NCBI RefSeq assembly: GCF_000960475.2
Contig: NZ_JZDQ02000009.1
Span: 1-64,000, forward strand
Direction: 5' to 3'
Length of the DNA stretch: 64,000 nt
Source of the DNA: Nocardioides luteus
GTDB taxonomy: Bacteria; Actinomycetota; Actinomycetes; Propionibacteriales; Nocardioidaceae
The notes under the pieces are model-generated. The model was not told where the DNA came from. It made no database searches and saw nothing but the letters and a program-made list of their open reading frames with translations. Made by a program: the position numbers and the translations under genes. The stretch's first letter is position 1, and every line of letters starts with the position of its first letter. This document shows, piece after piece, positions 50,281 to 59,097 of the stretch.

Positions 50281-50874
50281 TCACTCGCAGCCGTAGCCGT
50301 CGTTGTCCCGGTCGAGAGCCCACGGGTCGGAGCTGTTGTTGATCCGGACCGGCTTCTTGTAGGCCGGGATCTCGCCGCAGTCGCGGTCGTTGGCCGAGGT
50401 GGCGTTGTAGACCTTCTCGCCGTTGGCGTAGGTGTAGTCCAGACCCGAGACGCGCTTCCTCAGGTAGAACGACGCGGACACGTCGGCACGCCGGTTGGCG
50501 TCGCCGGCGAACTTCCAGCGGTAGTAGCGGCTGACCTTCGGCGTCACGATGACGGCGCACTTGCCGTAGCGGTTCGTGACGCAGGAGGTCACGCTCATCC
50601 AGCGGCCGCTGGCCCGCTTCTGCAGGTGGATGCGCTTGCCCTTGATCGGGTTGCCGCCCGCGGTCAGCTTGCCGACGGGGCGGTAGGACTGCGTCCCGTA
50701 CTTGTTGGCGGAGACGTTGACGACCTTGGTGACGACCTTGGCCGAGATGGTCGCCGGGGACTCGGTGGCGTGGGCGGGCTGGCCGATGACGGGGGCGACC
50801 GCGATCGCCAGGGCGGCGATGGCGGTGGCAGCGAAGGCCTTCGTCGTCGAACGGATTCGCTGGTTCATGATCAC
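50281..50874 (-). CDS. Secreted Excalibur-domain protein
   Basis: A 197-residue exported protein (signal about 1-36, AHA-T). A central beta-rich region resembles bacterial surface Ig-like repeats (GKLTAGGNPIKGKRIHLQKRASGRW). The C terminus is an Excalibur calcium-binding motif with DRDCGEI and DPWALDRDNDGYGCE (DxDxDGxxCE). The start is GTG 50874 by position of AGAAGGG; ATG 50868 is possible. It is probably an extracellular cell-surface protein of unknown role. Confidence 0.82.
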   Translation of the reverse strand: MIMNQRIRSTTKAFAATAIAALAIAVAPVIGQPAHATESPATISAKVVTKVVNVSANKYGTQSYRPVGKLTAGGNPIKGKRIHLQKRASGRWMSVTSCVTNRYGKCAVIVTPKVSRYYRWKFAGDANRRADVSASFYLRKRVSGLDYTYANGEKVYNATSANDRDCGEIPAYKKPVRINNSSDPWALDRDNDGYGCE

Positions 50875-50999
50875 GTGCTCGTGACCCTTCTTCTCGAGGT
50901 TGATTTTACGAGAAGCGATCCTCTGAGCCAGCGGGATCCGCCGGGGGCGTCATGACGACAACCCACCCCACATGAGGTAAATCCGACGAAAGAGCCGCG

Positions 51000-52505
51000 T
51001 CAGCACTCCAGGCCGTCGTCGGGGACCTTGCCGTCGACCAGATAGGCGTCGACGGCGTCGTCGACGCAGCCGTTGCCCTGCATGTAGCCGGTGTGGCCGT
51101 CGCCGTCGCGGGAGACGAGTACGCCGGAGTCGAGGGCCTCCGCGAGCTTCTCGGCCCACGCGTAGGGGGTGGCCGGGTCGCGGGTGGTGCCGATGACGAC
51201 GATCGGGTTGGAGCCCTCGGCGTCGATCTCGGGCTCGGGCTCGGTGGCCTTGAACTTCTCCGCGGCGCAGCCGTTGAGCATCCAGGCCAGGGCGGCACCG
51301 AAGGTGGGAGCGGCCTTCTCGAAGGCGGGCAGCTGTTTGCGTACCTCTTCCGGGCTGAAGCCGGAGGGGTCGTCGAGGCAGTTGACCGCCCAGTTGGCCT
51401 CCATCGTGTTGTTGAGGTAGCCACCCTCGGGGTCGCGGCCGGCGTAGTTGTCCGAGAGGCTCATCAGCTGGGAGCCGTCGCCCTTCAGCGCCGCCTGCAG
51501 GGCATCGGTGAGGTAGGGCCAGTAGGACTCGACATAGAGCGGGGTGATCAGGCCGTAGAGCGCGTTGCCCGCGGTCAGCTCGCGGTTGCCGGCAGGCAGC
51601 GGCTTCGCGTCGATGTCGGCCATCAGCTTCTGGACGCGCTCGACACCCTCGTCGACGGAGTCGCCGAGGAAGCAGCTGCCCTCGTCGACGCAGTGCCCGA
51701 CGTAGGAGCGGAGCGCGACCTCGAACCCCTTCGCCTGGGCCAGGTTGGAGTCGAGGACGCTCAGACCGGGGGCGATCGCACCGTCGAGCACGAACCGGCC
51801 GACCCGGTCGGGGTAGAGCTCGGCGTAGGTCGAGCCGAGCTGGGTGCCGTAGGAGGCGCCGAAGTAGTCGAGCTGGTCCTCTCCCAGCGCCGCCCGGAGT
51901 ACGTCCATGTCCCGCGCCGCCTCGACAGTGCTGACGTGGGCGGAGATGCCGTCCTTCTGGGCTGCGCAGCCCCGGGCCATCTGGACGCCGGTGTCGACGT
52001 AGGCCTTCTCCTCCGCGGGCGTGTCGGGGTCGGGATCGACCGCGACATAGGCATCGAGCGACTTGTCGTCGAGACAGTCGACCGGGGTGCTCTCACCGAC
52101 ACCGCGCGGGTCGAACCCGACGATGTCGTAGGAGTTGCGGACGGTCCTGCTGAACGACTGGTTGTTGTAGAGCGCGTATTCGATGCCCGAGCCACCCGGA
52201 CCGCCCGGGTTGATCGCCAGCGAGCCGATCTTCTTCTTGTTGGCCGGGTCCTTGATGACCGAGACCTCGATGGTGCGGCCGGTGGGGTCGGAGTAGTCGA
52301 GCGGGACCTCCAGGGTCGCGCACTCGAAGGCGCCGTTGCACTCCCTCCAGTCCAGCTTCTGGCTGTAGAAGGTCTGCAGCCCCGCCTTCGGGGCCGCGGT
52401 CGCCGCCGCGCTCGGACTCACCTGGTCGGCGTCGGGAGTGCCACCACCACCGCAGCCCGTCAGGGCGAGCGCTGACATCACGACGAGAACGGCTGTGCGA
52501 TTCAC
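51000..52505 (-). CDS. Secreted alpha/beta-hydrolase lipoprotein, TAP-like peptidase
   Basis: A 501-residue lipoprotein (lipobox LALTGC, Cys near 18). The alpha/beta-hydrolase core has NPGGPGGSG (oxyanion loop, about 98-106), the nucleophile elbow GASYGTQ (Ser), and C-terminal TAP-like GTTRDPATPY (Asp) and DGHTGY (His). This is the SlpD/E, tripeptidyl-aminopeptidase-like group that cleaves N-terminal tripeptides outside the cell. Its ATG overlaps the holB stop by 4 nt, which agrees with the holB-peptidase order I recall from Streptomyces. Confidence 0.87.
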   Translation of the reverse strand: MNRTAVLVVMSALALTGCGGGGTPDADQVSPSAAATAAPKAGLQTFYSQKLDWRECNGAFECATLEVPLDYSDPTGRTIEVSVIKDPANKKKIGSLAINPGGPGGSGIEYALYNNQSFSRTVRNSYDIVGFDPRGVGESTPVDCLDDKSLDAYVAVDPDPDTPAEEKAYVDTGVQMARGCAAQKDGISAHVSTVEAARDMDVLRAALGEDQLDYFGASYGTQLGSTYAELYPDRVGRFVLDGAIAPGLSVLDSNLAQAKGFEVALRSYVGHCVDEGSCFLGDSVDEGVERVQKLMADIDAKPLPAGNRELTAGNALYGLITPLYVESYWPYLTDALQAALKGDGSQLMSLSDNYAGRDPEGGYLNNTMEANWAVNCLDDPSGFSPEEVRKQLPAFEKAAPTFGAALAWMLNGCAAEKFKATEPEPEIDAEGSNPIVVIGTTRDPATPYAWAEKLAEALDSGVLVSRDGDGHTGYMQGNGCVDDAVDAYLVDGKVPDDGLEC

Positions 52506-53662
52506 TGGTCTCCTCCGGGCGGCAACAGCGCCACCATCATGGCTTCCAGCACCAACTGGGGCTGAACGTTGAACTCCAGCAGCTGCTCGCGGGCCTCGAA
52601 GATGGCGCCGATGCGCTGCAGGTTGAGCTCGGGGGTCGAGGACGCGACGACCTGCTCGATCTCGCGACGGTGCTCCTCGTTGACCAGCGTCACCGGGGCA
52701 CCGGCGGCCAGGGTGATCGCGTCGCGGTAGACGGAGACCAGGTCCATCAGCCCCCGGTCGATCACGTCGCGGTGGCGGCGGGTGGCGCGGCGCTTCTGGT
52801 CCTTCTCGAGGGCGGACAGGGCGGGGCCGTACTCCCGCGGGCGGCGACCCCGCTCGACCACGCCGTAGCCCGCGTCGAGGTCGGCCTTCTCGCGAGCGTC
52901 GAGGTCGGCGGTGACCGCGTCGGCCTCCTCCTTCGAGACCGCGGCGAGCTCGCCGGCGGCCCTGAGCGCGTCGGCGAGGCTGCGCAGCTTGGCCGGATAG
53001 GCCACCACCTGCTCACGGCGGCGCCGGGTGTCGTCGTCGCGGGCGAGCGCCTTGGCGCGGCCGATGTGGCCCTGGCTGGCGCGGGCCGCATAGGCCGCAC
53101 GCTCCTCGTCGACACCGAGCGTGCGCTGGAGGAACGCGGTCACGTCCGGGGCCGTCGGGGTGCTCAGCGTGACCAGCCGGCACCGGGACCGGATGGTCGG
53201 GAGGACGTCCTCGACCGTCGGTGCGCAGAGCATCCAGACGGTGCGGGCCCCGGGCTCCTCGACCGCCTTGAGCAGCGCGTTGTTGGCCTGCTCGGTGAGC
53301 CGGTCGGCGTCCTCGACGATCAGGATCTGCCAGCGTTTGCCGGCCGGCGTGAGCGCCGACTGACGCACCAGGTCGCGGATCTCGTCGACCCCGAGGGTCA
53401 GCTTCTCGGTGCGGACCAGGTTGACATCGGCGTGGCTGCCGGCGAGCACCGTGTGGCACTCGTGGCACTGGCCGCAGCCGCCGTCGGGGCACTGCAGCGC
53501 GGCGGCGAAGGCGATCGCGGCGTTGGACCGTCCCGAGCCGGGAGGGCCGGTGAAGAGCCAGCTCTGGGTCATGCCATGACCCGTCGCGGCGGTCTGCAGG
53601 GTGGAGATGATGTGGCGCTGGCCGACCAGGTTGTCCCAGACCGACGTCGTGGCGACGTTCAT
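52502..53662 (-). CDS. holB: DNA polymerase III delta' subunit
   Basis: A 386-residue AAA+ clamp-loader subunit. The N-terminal VGQRHIISTLQTAA is followed by the P-loop GPPGSGRS (about 39-46), a zinc-binding cluster CPDGGCGQCHECH (about 58-70), the DEI/VEDADRL Walker B region and the SRC sensor (TIRSRCRLV). It helps to load the sliding clamp at replication forks. The ATG overlaps the tmk stop by 4 nt. Confidence 0.9.
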   Translation of the reverse strand: MNVATTSVWDNLVGQRHIISTLQTAATGHGMTQSWLFTGPPGSGRSNAAIAFAAALQCPDGGCGQCHECHTVLAGSHADVNLVRTEKLTLGVDEIRDLVRQSALTPAGKRWQILIVEDADRLTEQANNALLKAVEEPGARTVWMLCAPTVEDVLPTIRSRCRLVTLSTPTAPDVTAFLQRTLGVDEERAAYAARASQGHIGRAKALARDDDTRRRREQVVAYPAKLRSLADALRAAGELAAVSKEEADAVTADLDAREKADLDAGYGVVERGRRPREYGPALSALEKDQKRRATRRHRDVIDRGLMDLVSVYRDAITLAAGAPVTLVNEEHRREIEQVVASSTPELNLQRIGAIFEAREQLLEFNVQPQLVLEAMMVALLPPGGDQ

Positions 53663-54309
53663 GCCGTCACCGCCTGGGTGAGCAGCGGCTCCAGCCGGGC
53701 CAGCACCGCCTCGTGGATCTCCTCGACCGGGGCGCGGGCGTCCAGGACCAGGTAGTGCTCGGGGTTGCGCTCGGCGAGCGCGACGAACGCCGACCGCACC
53801 CGCTGATGGAACTCGACCGACTCCTGCTCCATCCGGTCACGCTCCTCGAACCGGGTGAACCCGGCCGTCGGGTCCAGGTCGAGCAGCACGGTCAGGTGGG
53901 GCCGCAGATCGGCGGTCGCCCAGCGGGCCACCTCCTCGAGCTGCGCGGCGTCCAGCACCCGGCCGGCACCCTGGTAGGCCAGCATCGAGTCGACATAGCG
54001 GTCGGTGATCACCACCTCGCCCCGCTCCAGCGCCGGGCGGACCATCGACTCGATGTGCTCGGCCTTGTCGGCGGCGAACAGGAGCGCCTCGGTCCGGTCG
54101 TCGAGGTCGCCGGTCTCCGGGGACAGCACGATGCGGCGTACGTCCTTTCCTACGGCCGTGTCGCCCGGCTCGAAGGTCAGCAGGACGCGGTGGCCGCGGG
54201 CGGTCAGCGCCTCGTGGAGCAGCCGCGACTGGGTCGACTTGCCCGACCCCTCGCCGCCCTCGAAACACACGAAGACGCCGTGCTCTGCATAGACACCCGG
54301 AAACCTCAC
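53659..54309 (-). CDS. tmk: Thymidylate kinase
   Basis: A 216-residue P-loop kinase. FEGGEGSGKST (about 16-26) is the ATP loop, FEPGDT contributes the substrate-binding region, TDRYVDSMLAYQGAGR is the DRY/x motif, and LDLDPTAGFTRFEERDRMEQE forms the lid. It phosphorylates dTMP to dTDP. The GTG start is at 54309. It is coupled to holB, as in other Actinobacteria, and is separated from topA by an inserted opposed operon. Confidence 0.9.
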   Translation of the reverse strand: MRFPGVYAEHGVFVCFEGGEGSGKSTQSRLLHEALTARGHRVLLTFEPGDTAVGKDVRRIVLSPETGDLDDRTEALLFAADKAEHIESMVRPALERGEVVITDRYVDSMLAYQGAGRVLDAAQLEEVARWATADLRPHLTVLLDLDPTAGFTRFEERDRMEQESVEFHQRVRSAFVALAERNPEHYLVLDARAPVEEIHEAVLARLEPLLTQAVTA

Positions 54310-54441
54310 GACCCCAACCTACGGGGTGGGACCGACAACCCAGACGTACGCCGCCCGCAGGTGCGGCGATTGAGGCTGTGGAAGGCCCCGGAGCCAGGTT
54401 AAGGTTCGGGTCGTCCTCACGCTGACCCAAGGAGTCTTTCG

Positions 54442-55059
54442 GTGATCTACGTCCTGATCGTCCTGCTGCTGGCCGCGCTCGCGGTCGCGGCCTACCTGCT
54501 CTGGAGGAGCAGGCAGCAGCCGACGGCGCAGCCGGAACCCGACGACTTCATCGGCGACCAGCACAAGCACGCCTCCGACCAGCTGCGGCAGGTGCGCAAC
54601 GGCGACGTCATCGAATACCTCGGCCACAACTGGTTCGTCCGTGGCCGCCTCGACTTCGACGAGGACGGCTACCGCTGGACCGAGCACATGCTCGACGACG
54701 CCGAGGGCAAGAAGTGGCTCTCGATTGAGGACGACGAGAGCTTCGAGGTCTCGCTGTGGCACGCGATCCCGCTCGGCGACATCGAGCAGGGCACCGTCGG
54801 TGACCGCGACGTCATCGTCGGCGGGGTCGCCTACCGCCTCCAGGAGAAGGGCTCGGCATCCTTCACCGCGACCGGCGCGACCGGCACGGCGCCGTCGGGC
54901 ACGGCCGAGTACGCCGACTACAAGTCGGTCGACGGCAAGCTGCTCGGCTTCGAGAAGTGGGGCAGCAACTGGGAGCCCTCCCTCGGCGAGGTGCTGCAGC
55001 CGTTCGAGCTGACGGTCTACCCCTCCACCGACCGGCCCGCGACCCTGGACGACGAGTGA
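54442..55059 (+). CDS. DUF4178-domain membrane-anchored protein
   Basis: A 205-residue protein with one N-terminal membrane helix (about 2-21) and a cytosolic DUF4178 domain (about 45-195). Conserved features include GDVIEYLGHNWFVRGRLDFDEDGYRWTEHML and DYKSVDGKLLGFEKWGSNWEPSLG. GTG 54442 is preceded by AAGGAG. It is the first gene of a six-gene, mostly overlapped operon with DUF2617, DUF4247, DUF350, a membrane spermidine synthase and a K+ channel. Function unknown. Confidence 0.83.
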   Translation: MIYVLIVLLLAALAVAAYLLWRSRQQPTAQPEPDDFIGDQHKHASDQLRQVRNGDVIEYLGHNWFVRGRLDFDEDGYRWTEHMLDDAEGKKWLSIEDDESFEVSLWHAIPLGDIEQGTVGDRDVIVGGVAYRLQEKGSASFTATGATGTAPSGTAEYADYKSVDGKLLGFEKWGSNWEPSLGEVLQPFELTVYPSTDRPATLDDE

Positions 55060-55568
55060 CCCTCCTGGACGTCCCGTTCGCGGACGTACGCGGCGACACC
55101 CTGCGCTGGAGCCTCGCTCCCATCGAGGTCACTCCACTGGCCTACCAGACGGTGGACCTCGGGACCGGACTGACGGTCACGTTGAGCGTCCTGGGCGCCA
55201 GCCACCAGGTCGTCGTACGCCGCCACGACCGCCCGCTGCTGCACGAGACCATCGCGTGCGGCCTCACCGAGTCCGCACCCCTTCCGGCGGCGCACGCTGA
55301 GGGCGGCTACAGCCTCGGCTCGCACGTCGCCACGCTCGAGCCCGACGAGCTCGCCGAGCGGGCCTCGGAGCTCGTGGAGCGGCTGAGGGGGCGTACGGAC
55401 GCCGTCGTCGCACACTTCCCGGGCGACCCGAACGCGGTGACCGCGCTGGCCCTCGAGGAGCTCGGCGAGTGGCAGATCACCTGGAGCACCTGGCACACCT
55501 ACCCGCAGACCGGCGAGATCGTCGCCACCGTCACCAGCTACCGGCCCGAGGAGGTCGAACGTGTCTGA
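55056..55568 (+). CDS. DUF2617 family protein
   Basis: A 170-residue soluble protein. It shows the DUF2617 pattern of a central LGASHQVVVR strand and the HFPGDPNAVTAL and WSTWHTYPQTGEIVATVTSYRP segments near the C terminus. The GTG start overlaps the DUF4178 stop by 4 nt and its end overlaps the DUF4247 gene by 8 nt. No reaction is known for the family. The operon context links it to the SpeE-like and channel proteins. Confidence 0.82.
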   Translation: MTLLDVPFADVRGDTLRWSLAPIEVTPLAYQTVDLGTGLTVTLSVLGASHQVVVRRHDRPLLHETIACGLTESAPLPAAHAEGGYSLGSHVATLEPDELAERASELVERLRGRTDAVVAHFPGDPNAVTALALEELGEWQITWSTWHTYPQTGEIVATVTSYRPEEVERV

Positions 55569-56046
55569 ACCGAACGGCCCGAACCGCAAGCTGATCGGCT
55601 GGGCGATCGTGGCGGTCTGCGTCGTCCTCGCCATCATCATCGCCATCGCGGTGGCGGGTGACGGGAACAGCCCCGAGAAGTACCTGCGCAAGAACTTCGA
55701 CCACGTGAGCGGCTCCGACCCCGACAGCGACGCCGGGATCGTCTTCGAGGACGACGGCACGGTCACCTCGGTGGCCGCCAAGATCGCCAGCGGCTCCGAC
55801 GCCGACGAGAACCGGGCCGAGGGCGCCAACAGCTACCTGCGCTACGACGACGACTGGCTGGTCGTCGTGGAGCCGCGTACGCCGTCGGGATCGACGATCA
55901 CGCTCTACGAGTACGACCGCGGCTACCGCCACCACAGCACCGTGATCGGCCTCTGGGGCTGGAACAGCTACTACGGCCGCAACAGCGGTGGCGGCAGCAG
56001 CGGCGGCTCCTCGTTCCGCGGCGGCGGCAGCGGATCCGGCAAGTGA
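55561..56046 (+). CDS. DUF4247 family protein
   Basis: A 161-residue protein with one membrane helix (about 12-32) and an exported domain (SPEKYLRKNFDHVSGSD, DDDWLVVVEPRTPSGSTITLYEYDRGYRHH). It ends in a Gly/Ser-rich tail (about 139-161) typical of DUF4247. The GTG start at 55561 lies inside the DUF2617 gene. Function unknown; its place in the operon is fixed by overlaps. Confidence 0.82.
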   Translation: MSEPNGPNRKLIGWAIVAVCVVLAIIIAIAVAGDGNSPEKYLRKNFDHVSGSDPDSDAGIVFEDDGTVTSVAAKIASGSDADENRAEGANSYLRYDDDWLVVVEPRTPSGSTITLYEYDRGYRHHSTVIGLWGWNSYYGRNSGGGSSGGSSFRGGGSGSGK

Positions 56047-56070
56047 CCACCTCAGACTGGAGATGAACCG

Positions 56071-56493
56071 ATGACCGACCTCATGAGCGGACTGCTGTCC
56101 ACCGTCGCCTTCGCCGCCCTCGGGCTGCTCCTGCTGGTGATCGGCTTCTACGTGATCGACCTGCTCACCCCGGGCAAGCTCGGGCAGCTGATCTTCGTCG
56201 AGCACCGCCGCGACCCCGCGCTGCTGCTCGGCTCCTCGGTCGTCGCGATCGCCACGATCGTGGCCACCTCGATCTACACCGCGGAGGCCGACACCTTCCA
56301 GGGGCTCGCCGAGACCGCTGCGTACGGCCTGATCGGGATCGCCCTGCTCGCGGTCGCCTTCGTGATCCTCGACCTGCTCACCCCGGGCCGGCTCGGTGAG
56401 CTGATGACCGACGACAAGGACGACCCGGCGATCTGGGTCGCGGTCGCGGTGCAGCTGGCCGTCGGCGTGATCGTGGCGGCCTCGATCACGTGA
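56071..56493 (+). CDS. DUF350 membrane protein
   Basis: A 140-residue protein with four membrane helices arranged as an internal duplication: FYVIDLLTPGKLGQL near 27-41 is repeated as FVILDLLTPGRLGEL near 98-112. This is the DUF350 family, uncharacterised. The GTG start of the spermidine-synthase-like gene overlaps its stop by 4 nt. Confidence 0.87.
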   Translation: MTDLMSGLLSTVAFAALGLLLLVIGFYVIDLLTPGKLGQLIFVEHRRDPALLLGSSVVAIATIVATSIYTAEADTFQGLAETAAYGLIGIALLAVAFVILDLLTPGRLGELMTDDKDDPAIWVAVAVQLAVGVIVAASIT

Positions 56494-58061
56494 GCCTGTC
56501 CGTCCCTTCGGCGCCTGCTCTGCCCGCGGGACGAGCGGCCCGGCTGCTCGTCCTCGCGGCGGTGTTCGTCTGCGCGGCGTGCGGCCTGGTCTACGAGCTC
56601 GCGCTGGTGACGCTGGGGAGCTATCTGCTCGGCAACTCGATCGCGCAGACCTCGCTGGTGATCGCGGTGTCGATGTTCGCGATGGGCGTCGGTGCCGTGC
56701 TCGCCAAGCCGCTCACCGCACGGCCGCTGCGCGCGTTCGTCGGGGTGGAGATCGCGCTGGCCGCGGTCGGTGGCGCCTCGGTGCCGGCGCTCTACGCCGC
56801 GTTCGCCTGGCTGCACCTCTACACCCCGATGATGCTGCTGGTGACCTTCCTGATCGGCGCGCTGGTGGGGGCCGAGATCCCGCTGCTGATGGAGCTGCTG
56901 CAGCGGCTGCGACGCCAGCAGGCCTCGCTCGCGGTCGCCGACATCAACGCGGTCGACTACGTCGGCGCGCTCATCGGCGGGCTGGCGTTCCCGTTCGTGC
57001 TGCTGCCGACCATGGGGCTGCTGGTGGGCACCGTGGCCACGGCCGCCCTGAACGTGCTCGCCGCCTGGACGGTCGGGGTCGCGCTGGCCGGGTCGCGCCG
57101 TCACCGTGGCGTCGTCACGGCGGTCTGCGGGCTTTTGGCCGTGGCCCTGGGCACGACCGCGGTGCTGGCCGACTCCTTCGAGCTCAACGCCCGGCAGGCG
57201 CTCTACCGCGACCCGATCGTCCACGCCGAACGCTCGGACTACCAGGAGATCGTGGTGACGCGGGGCGCGCCGTTCGGACCGGAGTTCGACGACGTACGCC
57301 TCTTCCTCGACGGTGACCTGCAGTACTCGTCGCTGGACGAGTACCGGTATCACGAGATGCTCGTCCACCCGGCGATGAACGGGCCGCACCAGCGGGTGCT
57401 GATCCTCGGCGGCGGCGACGGGCTCGCCGCGCGGGAGGTGCTGCGCTACCGGTCGGTCTCGTCGGTGACGCTGGTCGACCTCGACCCGGCGGTGGTGTCG
57501 CTGGCGCGCACCTTCGGGCCGTTGCGGGCGCAGACCCACGGCTCCCTCGACGACCCGCGGTTGACGTACGTCCCGGCCGACGCGTTCTCCTGGGTGCGGG
57601 ACTACTCGGGGGCTCCGTTCGACGTGGTCGTCGCCGACTTCCCCGACCCGGACTCGACCGCGCTGGCCAAGCTCTACTCGGTCGAGAACTACACCATGAT
57701 CTCCCGGCTGATGGCTCCGTCGGGGCGACTGGTCGTGCAGTCGGGCAGCCCGTTCTTCGCGCCGGACGCGTTCTGGTCGGTGCGCCACACCCTCGATGCC
57801 GCCGGCTACCGCACCACCCCGTACCAGGCGGACGTGCCCTCGTTCGGCAACTGGGGCTACGTCCTCGCCTCCCGGGGCTCCTCGGCTCCCCCGCTCGCCC
57901 TGGACGACGAGACGCCGGGCGGTCTCCGCTATGCCAGCGACGCCGTCCTCGCGGCTGCCTCGTCCTTCCCGCCCGACCGTGCCGAACGGCCCACCTCGGT
58001 CACCACGCTGCTCGATCCGGCGATCCTGGACTACGCCCGCAAGGGCTGGGTCGGCTACTGA
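56490..58061 (+). CDS. Polytopic membrane protein with spermidine-synthase domain
   Basis: A 523-residue fusion. About seven membrane helices occupy residues 15-230. The C-terminal half is a polyamine aminopropyltransferase fold: YQEIVVT, RLFLDGDLQYSSLDEYRYHEMLVHPAMN, LILGGGDGLAAREVLRY (decarboxylated-SAM loop), LVDLDPAVVSLAR and DVVVADFPDPDS. The acidic D in ADFPDPDS matches the catalytic region of SpeE. It may make an unusual polyamine at the membrane. The GTG start is coupled to DUF350 and its stop overlaps the K+ channel start by 1 nt. Confidence 0.86.
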   Translation: MSLSVPSAPALPAGRAARLLVLAAVFVCAACGLVYELALVTLGSYLLGNSIAQTSLVIAVSMFAMGVGAVLAKPLTARPLRAFVGVEIALAAVGGASVPALYAAFAWLHLYTPMMLLVTFLIGALVGAEIPLLMELLQRLRRQQASLAVADINAVDYVGALIGGLAFPFVLLPTMGLLVGTVATAALNVLAAWTVGVALAGSRRHRGVVTAVCGLLAVALGTTAVLADSFELNARQALYRDPIVHAERSDYQEIVVTRGAPFGPEFDDVRLFLDGDLQYSSLDEYRYHEMLVHPAMNGPHQRVLILGGGDGLAAREVLRYRSVSSVTLVDLDPAVVSLARTFGPLRAQTHGSLDDPRLTYVPADAFSWVRDYSGAPFDVVVADFPDPDSTALAKLYSVENYTMISRLMAPSGRLVVQSGSPFFAPDAFWSVRHTLDAAGYRTTPYQADVPSFGNWGYVLASRGSSAPPLALDDETPGGLRYASDAVLAAASSFPPDRAERPTSVTTLLDPAILDYARKGWVGY

Positions 58062-59086
58062 TGTTCTTCCTGCTCCGCATGGTCCGGCGCAGCTCGCGCC
58101 ACTACGCCTGGGTGCTGCCGCTGGCCATCATCTGCTTCGTCTTCGTCACCGGCTGGATCGCGATGGCGCTGGCCCAGCCGGGCACCGACATCGTGCACCC
58201 CGCCAACTACTGGTGGTGGTTCCTGATCACCGCGACCACGGTCGGCTGCGGCGACCTCTTCCCGGAGACCACCGGTGGCCGGTTCGTCGGGGCGTACGTC
58301 GTCTTCGGGTCGATCACCACCCTTGCCATCTTGTTCAGCCGACTCTCGGCCATCATCGAGAACGCCAAAGGACGCCGCATGCGTGGAGAGATCTCTTTCA
58401 GCGGACGAAGCCACATCGTGCTGCTCGGCTACACCGCCGGACGCACCGAGCGGCTCCTGACCGAGCTGCTCTCCGAGCCCGAACGCGAGGTCGTGCTCGC
58501 CACCTGGGAGGACCAGCTCGCCGAGCACCCGATGGCCGGCGAGGACCGCCTCCATTTCGTACGCGGCGACATCACCGATCTCTCCGTGCTCGCTCGGACC
58601 GGGCTGTCCGCTGCCCACAGCGTGCTGATCGACGCGCGCGACGACAACGAGGCGGTCACCCTCACCGTCGCCGCCCACACCGCCGCGCCGTCGGTGCACA
58701 CCATCGTCGCCCTGCGGGACCTGCGGGTGCAGCGCACGATCTTCCGCGTGGACACCACCGTCCACTGCGTGCAGTGGCACAACACCCAGCTGATCGCCGA
58801 GGAGCTCAGCGACCCCGGGATCGCCGAGGTCTACCAAGAGCTCGCCACCGCCGGCGGCAAGGGCACCTACTCGCTCACGGTCCCTGCGTCGGCCGCGACC
58901 GTGGACGTCGGCGCCTGGCAAGCCGCTCTCGGCCGCTCGCACGGCGCCACGCTCCTCGCCGTCCGCACCCCTGACGGCATCCAGGTCAGCCCCTCCTGGG
59001 ACCTGCCCGTCGCCCCCGGCGCCCGGCTCTTCTACATCGCCGCCGACCGGCTGGACTACGACGAGGTCGTCGGGTCGCTCGGCTGA
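58061..59086 (+). CDS. Two-helix K+ channel-type protein with TrkA-N/RCK domain
   Basis: A 341-residue protein. Two membrane helices (about 18-38 and 72-92) flank a pore helix and filter T60-V-G-C63-G-D65; the usual filter is TVGYGD, so Tyr is replaced by Cys. Cytosolic RCK/TrkA-N domains follow: GRSHIVLLGYTAGRTERLLTEL (Rossmann-like), FVRGDITDLSVLARTGLSAAHSVLIDARDD, then a TrkA-C-like part (about 250-341). It probably conducts monovalent cations under nucleotide control. It ends the six-gene module. Confidence 0.85.
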   Translation: MFFLLRMVRRSSRHYAWVLPLAIICFVFVTGWIAMALAQPGTDIVHPANYWWWFLITATTVGCGDLFPETTGGRFVGAYVVFGSITTLAILFSRLSAIIENAKGRRMRGEISFSGRSHIVLLGYTAGRTERLLTELLSEPEREVVLATWEDQLAEHPMAGEDRLHFVRGDITDLSVLARTGLSAAHSVLIDARDDNEAVTLTVAAHTAAPSVHTIVALRDLRVQRTIFRVDTTVHCVQWHNTQLIAEELSDPGIAEVYQELATAGGKGTYSLTVPASAATVDVGAWQAALGRSHGATLLAVRTPDGIQVSPSWDLPVAPGARLFYIAADRLDYDEVVGSLG

Positions 59087-59097
59087 GGGGTCTCGCG

